Shown piece after piece: positions 6,232 through 9,381 of a DNA stretch of 9,381 nt. The notes under the pieces are model-generated. The model had not been told where the DNA came from. It worked only from the letters and a program-made list of their open reading frames with translations, and made no database searches. The DNA comes from JAZFYD01 sp036443405 (lineage in GTDB: Bacteria; Planctomycetota; PLA2): assembly GCA_036443405.1 (NCBI GenBank), contig JAZFYD010000024.1, forward strand, positions 1 through 9,381. The letters run 5' to 3'. How positions within the stretch are numbered: the first letter of the stretch is position 1; every line of letters begins with the position of its first letter. Made by a program: the position numbers and the translations under genes.

Positions 6232-6522
6232 TCACCTCGGCGTCGAGGCGTTGTTTTCGTGCTCGTTGCCCTGGGTGCGCTCGCGCTTCATGTTGCGCAC
6301 GATGAACCACCCGCCGAAACCAATCAAAAGGAACGGCGCGCTCATCATGGAGAGGATCCCCCACTTGAAACCCTCCACCCACTGGTATCCGGCGTCCGGG
6401 TCCTCGACGATTTCATCCGCCGACGCAGGCTTGGAGACGACCGCCTCCTTGCACATCGGTCACCCATAGGCCGTGTTCGGCATGAGGACGAAGATCGCCA
6501 CAACGAGCACCAGGAGGCGCAT
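6232..6522 (-). CDS. Candidate selenoprotein: small membrane-anchored UxxC redox protein (UGA = Sec at residue 21)
   Basis: Read with UGA (6460-6462) as selenocysteine, this gives 96 residues. Residues 1-20 are a textbook signal peptide (MRLLVLVVAIFVLMPNTAYG) ending A-Y-G, which fits the -3/-1 cleavage rule. Residues 21-24 are U-P-M-C followed by KEAV, a thioredoxin-type redox motif with Sec at the first position. Residues 30-50 are acidic, about 52-76 form one membrane helix (FKWGILSMMSAPFLLIGFGG), and a basic K-R-E-R stretch and polar tail follow. The redox motif would face the periplasm at the mature N-terminus. Genes in this setting in other bacteria often encode a signal peptide, C-P-x-C and a single helix; that comparison is from memory. 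TGA is a true stop for five other genes or gene ends here, so recoding is local. Alternatives are a Cys-to-stop pseudogene, or a separate 74-residue protein starting at ATG 6456. Its place after SCO1 and DUF420 suggests thiol/copper redox work for oxidase assembly (inferred). Confidence 0.75.
6420..6462 (-). promoter_or_regulatory. Candidate bacterial SECIS element overlapping the in-frame UGA
   Basis: Numbering the U of UGA (6462) as 1, GGAGGC (15-20) pairs with GUCUCC (25-30), including one G-U, and is capped by the loop GGUC (21-24). That is the interval 6433-6448. Below an AA/AA internal loop (13-14 with 31-32), G11-C12 can pair with G33-C34. CCGAUG (4-9) pairs with CGUCGG (38-43) to form a lower stem. 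The whole hairpin starts right after the UGA and spans 40 nt. In E. coli fdhF the SelB-recognised apical loop also carries GGUC, at nt 22-25 from the UGA as I recall the sequence. Pairing was worked out by hand; no folding energy was computed. The bulged U known from E. coli is not evident. Confidence 0.65.
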
Positions 6523-6535
6523 GCGCTTCGCCGAC

Positions 6536-6564
6536 AGTCTACCCCGGGCCGAACCCGTCCTGAA
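6536..6564 (-). promoter_or_regulatory. Possible internal promoter ahead of the selenoprotein gene
   Basis: On the - strand TTCAGG (6559-6564) and TAGACT (6536-6541) are separated by exactly 17 bp and lie 13 bp before the ATG at 6522. The -10 matches consensus at 4 of 6 positions and the -35 poorly. This 65-bp gap is the largest inside the - strand gene set, so an internal promoter is reasonable but unproven. Confidence 0.3.
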
Positions 6565-6581
6565 ACCCTGGGAGCGGCCCG
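6545..6581. repeat. Inverted repeat with 7-bp arms between DUF420 and the selenoprotein gene
   Basis: CGGGCCG (6545-6551) and CGGCCCG (6575-6581) are perfect inverted arms separated by 23 bp. They flank the weak -35-like box in the gap after the DUF420 stop codon. They could form an attenuator or a partial terminator, or be an operator. GC-rich DNA makes chance arms common. Confidence 0.35.
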
Positions 6582-6587
6582 TCCGCC

Positions 6588-7001
6588 CTAGAGACGGTAG
6601 AGCATCAGGTAGACGAGCACGCCGGTCACGGAGACGTAGACCCAGATCGGAAACGTGATGCGGGCGATGCGCCGGTGCCGCGCGAAGTCCTTTTTGCGCG
6701 CGCGCCACATCGTGATGAGCACGAGCGGCACGACCGCCACCGCCAGGATGATGTGGCTGACCAGCACAACCAGGTACACGGTGCGCATCGCGCCCTCGCC
6801 TTCGTACTTCGTGTGCAACGTGGTCGCGTGATAGGTGATGTACGAGATCAAGAACGCCGTCGAGACCAGGAACGCCCCCGTCATGAGCTTGGCGTGCAAC
6901 TCCCGCTTGCCGCGGCGGATCGCCAGATAGCCGCTCAACAGCAGGAGCGCCGCCACCGAGTTCAACGTGGCGTTCAGTGTGGGCAGATCGGCGGTGGTCA
7001 C
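6588..7001 (-). CDS. DUF420 family membrane protein
   Basis: The protein has 137 residues with four hydrophobic segments (about 12-29, 40-57, 74-98, 113-135), so it is an integral inner-membrane protein. Conserved histidines of the DUF420 family are present: H36 in RELHAKLM, H58 in YITYHATTLH (also H63), H83 in VSHIILA and H109 in ARHRRIARITFPIW. These could bind haem or copper. DUF420 proteins are typically encoded beside SCO1 and cytochrome oxidase genes and are thought to assist oxidase assembly, but no biochemical function is established. The start is a GTG at 7001 that overlaps the SCO1 stop by four bases (GTGA), so translation is probably coupled. It ends in TAG, 65 bp before the selenoprotein start. 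Confidence 0.88.
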   Translation of the reverse strand: MTTADLPTLNATLNSVAALLLLSGYLAIRRGKRELHAKLMTGAFLVSTAFLISYITYHATTLHTKYEGEGAMRTVYLVVLVSHIILAVAVVPLVLITMWRARKKDFARHRRIARITFPIWVYVSVTGVLVYLMLYRL

Positions 7002-7642
7002 GAGGACTCGCCGAGCAGACGGCGAACGTCCTTTTCCAGCCGCTTCACGTCATCGGCGTCGAGACCCTTGTAGTACCCGCGCACCCGCCCCTGTTGATCC
7101 ACCAGCACGAATCGTGTGCTGTGGTTGAGCATGTTATCGCCGTCCCCGTTGATCTTCATGCTCTCGAACTGCAGTTCCTTCAGCGCCTTCTTCGCGCCGG
7201 TGGCGAAGTGCCACTTGCCCTTGATCGCCCCGTACTGCCGGGCGTAGCTGAACAGCACCTCGGGGCTATCGCGACCGGGATCGACGGAGAACGAGACGAG
7301 CCGCACGCCTTCGTCCTTCTCGAATGCGCCCTGCAACCCGCGCATGCGCTGGGTCATGGCCGGACACGGGTTGATGCAGTTCGTGAAAATGAAGTCCGCG
7401 ACCCACACCTTTCCCTTGAGCGTGTCGAGGGTCAGCTCCTCGGAGTTTTCGTCCCAGAGCAGGAACGGTTTCACCTGCGACACAATGGGAAGCGGCTCCG
7501 CCTTCTTGGGTTTCGAGCTGCGCGCGTGAGCGGGCACGCGCCGCTCGTACGGTTTCGACTCCAATTCGCCGCAACCCGTGACGGCTACGATCCCCGCCGC
7601 CGCGATCAGAAGCGCGCGCCATGTGCTTTGTGTCGAGTTCAC
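6998..7642 (-). CDS. SCO1/SenC copper-binding lipoprotein
   Basis: The protein has 214 residues when started at the GTG at 7642. That start overlaps the permease stop as GTGA, lies about seven bases after GGGAG, and yields a lipoprotein signal peptide (MNSTQSTWRALLIAAAGIVA) ending in a V-T-G-C lipobox with C24 as the lipidated residue. An upstream start at 7690 would add 16 charged residues before it and is less likely. Residues about 50-213 form the thioredoxin-like SCO fold: FTNCINPCP carries the copper-binding C89-x-x-x-C93, SFSVDPGRDSP holds the conserved Asp-Pro (121-122), and MLNHSTRFVLVD provides the third copper ligand, H174. SCO1 proteins deliver copper to the CuA site of cytochrome c oxidase or keep its cysteines reduced, at the outer face of the inner membrane. 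All ligands are intact. DUF420 follows with a 4-nt overlap. Confidence 0.93.
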   Translation of the reverse strand: MNSTQSTWRALLIAAAGIVAVTGCGELESKPYERRVPAHARSSKPKKAEPLPIVSQVKPFLLWDENSEELTLDTLKGKVWVADFIFTNCINPCPAMTQRMRGLQGAFEKDEGVRLVSFSVDPGRDSPEVLFSYARQYGAIKGKWHFATGAKKALKELQFESMKINGDGDNMLNHSTRFVLVDQQGRVRGYYKGLDADDVKRLEKDVRRLLGESS

Positions 7643-8397
7643 CGGAAGTCTCCCGCGGTGCGCCGCCCCGCCATGGCGAGAGCCGCGCAAAAAGTCACGA
7701 TGCCAAACAAGATTGTCACGACCAGAGGCGCGGTCGCGGATCCGGTCCCGCCCATTCCGAGCGCGTGCCGAAGCGCGGCGACGCCGTACGTCAACGGGTT
7801 GATTTTAAGCAGGGTGCCAAGCACGAGCCCCTGCCCGGCCTGGGGGAAAAACGCCCCGGACAAAAGCCACATGGGCAGCAGGAACACGCTCATGATCGCG
7901 TGGAACCCCTGGGTCGAATCCATGCGCCACGCGATGCAGAAACCAAGCCCCGTGAGCGCGAACGAGATCACGAAGAGGATCGCAAACGAGGCCAAAAACG
8001 ACGCTGGACTAAGGGGAAGGTCGACCAGCGGCGCGAGCAGGATGAAAAACCCCGACTGCAACGTGGCGAGCAGCGTACCGCCGAGGATCTTGCCCAACAC
8101 CATGGCGCCGCGCGACACGGGTGCGACCAGCACGCCCTGCAGGAATCCCTCGCGACGGTCCTCGATGATCGAAATGGTGCTGAAGATCGCCGTGAACAGC
8201 GAGATCATCACCGCGACGCCGGGCAGGAAGAACTGGGCATAACTCTCGTCGCCACCTGGGAAAGAGAAGCTGCTCTCGAACGCCGCGCCGAACAACACCC
8301 ACAGGATGATGGGCTGGCCAACCGCTCCGATCACGCGGTTTCTCTGGCGGAAGAACCGGACGAGCTCACGCTCGACAAGCGTCACCACCGCCCTCAT
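7639..8397 (-). CDS. ABC-2 type transporter permease
   Basis: The protein has 252 residues and about six membrane segments (near 22-40, 56-80, 105-128, 132-153, 164-186, 222-244), the typical size and layout of an ABC-2 permease. The family region SIIEDRREGFLQGVLVAPVSRGAMVLGKILGG and a later ...INPLTYGVAALRHAL segment match the coupling helix and C-terminal part of DrrB/NodJ-like permeases. The ATG at 8397 overlaps the ATPase stop as ATGA, with GGGAG just upstream, and its own stop overlaps the SCO1 GTG. It therefore pairs with the ATPase as one exporter. The substrate is unknown. Its position between oxidase-assembly genes suggests a role in respiratory complex maturation, similar to how NosFY accompany nitrous-oxide reductase genes (analogy only). 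Confidence 0.9.
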   Translation of the reverse strand: MRAVVTLVERELVRFFRQRNRVIGAVGQPIILWVLFGAAFESSFSFPGGDESYAQFFLPGVAVMISLFTAIFSTISIIEDRREGFLQGVLVAPVSRGAMVLGKILGGTLLATLQSGFFILLAPLVDLPLSPASFLASFAILFVISFALTGLGFCIAWRMDSTQGFHAIMSVFLLPMWLLSGAFFPQAGQGLVLGTLLKINPLTYGVAALRHALGMGGTGSATAPLVVTILFGIVTFCAALAMAGRRTAGDFR

Positions 8398-9329
8398 GCT
8401 CCCGCGTCCTCATCGGTCCAGAACCGGTGGCCGGTTCGCCTGATGAACACGTCCTCGAGCGTCGGCTTGCCGAGCGCGATCGTCTCGACCCGATCGCCAA
8501 GCGCCTTCATGAACTCGGGGACGAACGCCGCGCCGTCGTTTCGCTCGAACCGCACGCTCCGCTCGAACACTTGGGCTTCCAGCGAGAACCTCTCGCGCAA
8601 CGCCGCGGCCAGGTCCTCGGGATCGCTGCACCCGACGGTGATGACGTCCCCGCCGACCTCAGCTTTCAGTTCGGCCGGAGTGCCGAGCCCGACGAGCTGC
8701 CCGCGATCCAGGATCGCGACGCGATCGCAGCGCTCCGCCTCCTCCATCAAATGCGTCGTCACGAAGCTCGTCACACCATCGTTTTGGCGCAGCTCTTCGA
8801 GGTGCATCCAGAGATCACGCCGAGCGCCGGGGTCCAGCGCCCCGCTCGGTTCGTCGAGCAGCAACACCTTGGGCGAGTGCAACAGCCCCTTGGCGAGTTC
8901 CACACGCCGCCGCAGTCCGCCCGAGAGCGTCTCGACGATCTCGCCACCGCGATCCGAGAGGCCGACACGCGCGAGCATCGCCGCCATGCGCGTTCGCAGA
9001 TCCGCGCCGGAAAGCCCGTAGAGGTGGCCGTGGTGTTTGAGGTTTTCGAGCGCGGTCAGCTTGTTGTCGAGGCTGGGCGACTGGAATACGACGCCGATCA
9101 GGCGACGTACCGCGGCGGTCGCGGTCTGGGTGTCCTGCGAAAGCACCGTCGCGCGACCCTCGGTGGGCGCCATCAGCGTCGTGAGCACACGGAAAAGCGT
9201 GGTCTTGCCGCCGCCGTTGGGGCCCAGGAGGCCGAAGATCTCCCCCTCGCGGACGTCGAAGCTGACGCCGTCCAGCGCCCGTCGGTCCCCGTAATCGCAG
9301 CGGAGATTCTCGACGGTGATCGCGTTCAC
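8394..9329 (-). CDS. ABC transporter ATP-binding protein, DrrA/CcmA-like
   Basis: The protein has 311 residues. It shows all ABC motifs in order: Walker A GPNGGGKT (36-43), Q-loop Q83, signature LSGGL (135-139), Walker B LLLDEP (156-161) and switch H193 in TTHLMEEAERC. The region after about 225 is an accessory C-terminal domain ending in PTLEDVFIRRTG, typical of the DrrA-type exporter ATPases. The third Gly of Walker A replaces the more common Ala and should not matter. It is cytoplasmic and drives the permease encoded next to it. The GTG start at 9329 overlaps the stop of the upstream gene as GTGA, and the ATPase stop overlaps the permease start. This gives the first two of four consecutive 4-nt overlaps. 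Confidence 0.93.
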   Translation of the reverse strand: MNAITVENLRCDYGDRRALDGVSFDVREGEIFGLLGPNGGGKTTLFRVLTTLMAPTEGRATVLSQDTQTATAAVRRLIGVVFQSPSLDNKLTALENLKHHGHLYGLSGADLRTRMAAMLARVGLSDRGGEIVETLSGGLRRRVELAKGLLHSPKVLLLDEPSGALDPGARRDLWMHLEELRQNDGVTSFVTTHLMEEAERCDRVAILDRGQLVGLGTPAELKAEVGGDVITVGCSDPEDLAAALRERFSLEAQVFERSVRFERNDGAAFVPEFMKALGDRVETIALGKPTLEDVFIRRTGHRFWTDEDAGA

Positions 9330-9381
9330 AGCAGATACAGCCCAAACGTCACGAACGCAGTCACGGCGGACGTGAAGACCA
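9326..9381 (-). CDS. C-terminal end of an upstream membrane protein (partial)
   Basis: Only 17 residues are visible, VFTSAVTAFVTFGLYLL, followed by a TGA that overlaps the ATPase GTG by four bases. The segment is hydrophobic and would end a transmembrane helix. From context (oxidase-assembly genes follow) a haem O or haem A synthase such as CyoE/CtaB or CtaA would be a natural candidate, but these few residues cannot show it. Confidence 0.6.
   Translation of the reverse strand, partial: VFTSAVTAFVTFGLYLL

Noticed and set aside
6437..6462. Alternative hairpin GACCG/CGGTC that includes the UGA itself
   Set aside because: It has 5 bp with a 13-nt loop and excludes the longer, better placed structure with the GGUC loop. 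It remains a possible competing fold.
6460..6462. UGA read as a reassigned sense codon (alternative genetic code)
   Set aside because: TGA clearly ends the upstream partial gene, the ATPase, the permease, SCO1 and the selenoprotein frame itself, so it is a normal stop in this genome.
6460..6708. 82-residue - strand frame starting at 6708 and ending at the UGA
   Set aside because: Its first 62 residues overlap the DUF420 gene in another frame and look like a shadow. Only the last 20 residues, from the ATG at 6522, are taken as real, as the signal peptide of the selenoprotein.
7621..9021. 466-residue + strand frame opposite the ABC transporter genes
   Set aside because: It is highly charged with low-complexity stretches and is antisense to two clear transporter genes.
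1..9381. tRNA, rRNA, CRISPR array, insertion sequence or prophage genes
   Set aside because: None was seen. No repeat-spacer pattern, transposase motif or cloverleaf-like sequence was found on either strand by eye.

Overview
This is a GC-rich bacterial chromosomal segment from a Gram-negative, aerobically respiring organism. The gene mix is an ABC-2 exporter, SCO1, DUF420, a cupredoxin-like protein and a multiheme cytochrome with a CcoO/FixO-like domain and an EF-hand-like insert. Together with the use of selenocysteine inferred below, this is most reminiscent of Planctomycetota or a related deep lineage. That placement is an impression from gene content, not a computed result. No mobile element, CRISPR array, tRNA or rRNA was seen.

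Left part, + strand (1-3651). The window opens with the C-terminal end of a small membrane protein (DUF983-like). Next is a secreted 589-residue protein that joins a trypsin/HtrA-like domain, a CxxC/CxxC zinc-ribbon-like segment and a staphylococcal-nuclease-like domain; both enzyme folds appear to have lost their catalytic residues. Then comes a two-domain kinase-like protein (aminoglycoside-phosphotransferase fold plus P-loop ATPase). A 118-bp convergent intergenic region with hairpins and a 13-bp tandem repeat separates this half from the other.

Right part, - strand (9381 down to 3770). This is one compact respiratory gene set. In transcription order it holds the tail of an upstream membrane protein, an ABC ATPase, an ABC-2 permease, a SCO1/SenC copper lipoprotein, a DUF420 membrane protein, a small redox membrane protein, a cupredoxin-like secreted protein and a triheme cytochrome c. 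The first five genes are joined by four consecutive 4-nt start/stop overlaps (GTGA or ATGA), so they are probably translationally coupled. The set is consistent with biogenesis of, and electron transfer to, a haem-copper oxidase.

Main discovery. The small redox protein looks like an unannotated selenoprotein. A perfect 20-residue signal peptide (ATG at 6522) runs in frame through a UGA (6460-6462) into P-M-C-K and a membrane-anchored tail, giving a U-P-M-C motif where a thioredoxin-like C-x-x-C would be expected. Immediately 3' of the UGA the RNA can fold into a roughly 40-nt stem-loop whose 6-bp upper stem is capped by GGUC at nt 21-24 from the UGA. The E. coli fdhF SECIS element carries GGUC in its apical loop at nearly the same place. 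A standard annotation would start this gene at the ATG at 6456 and so lose the signal peptide and the selenocysteine.
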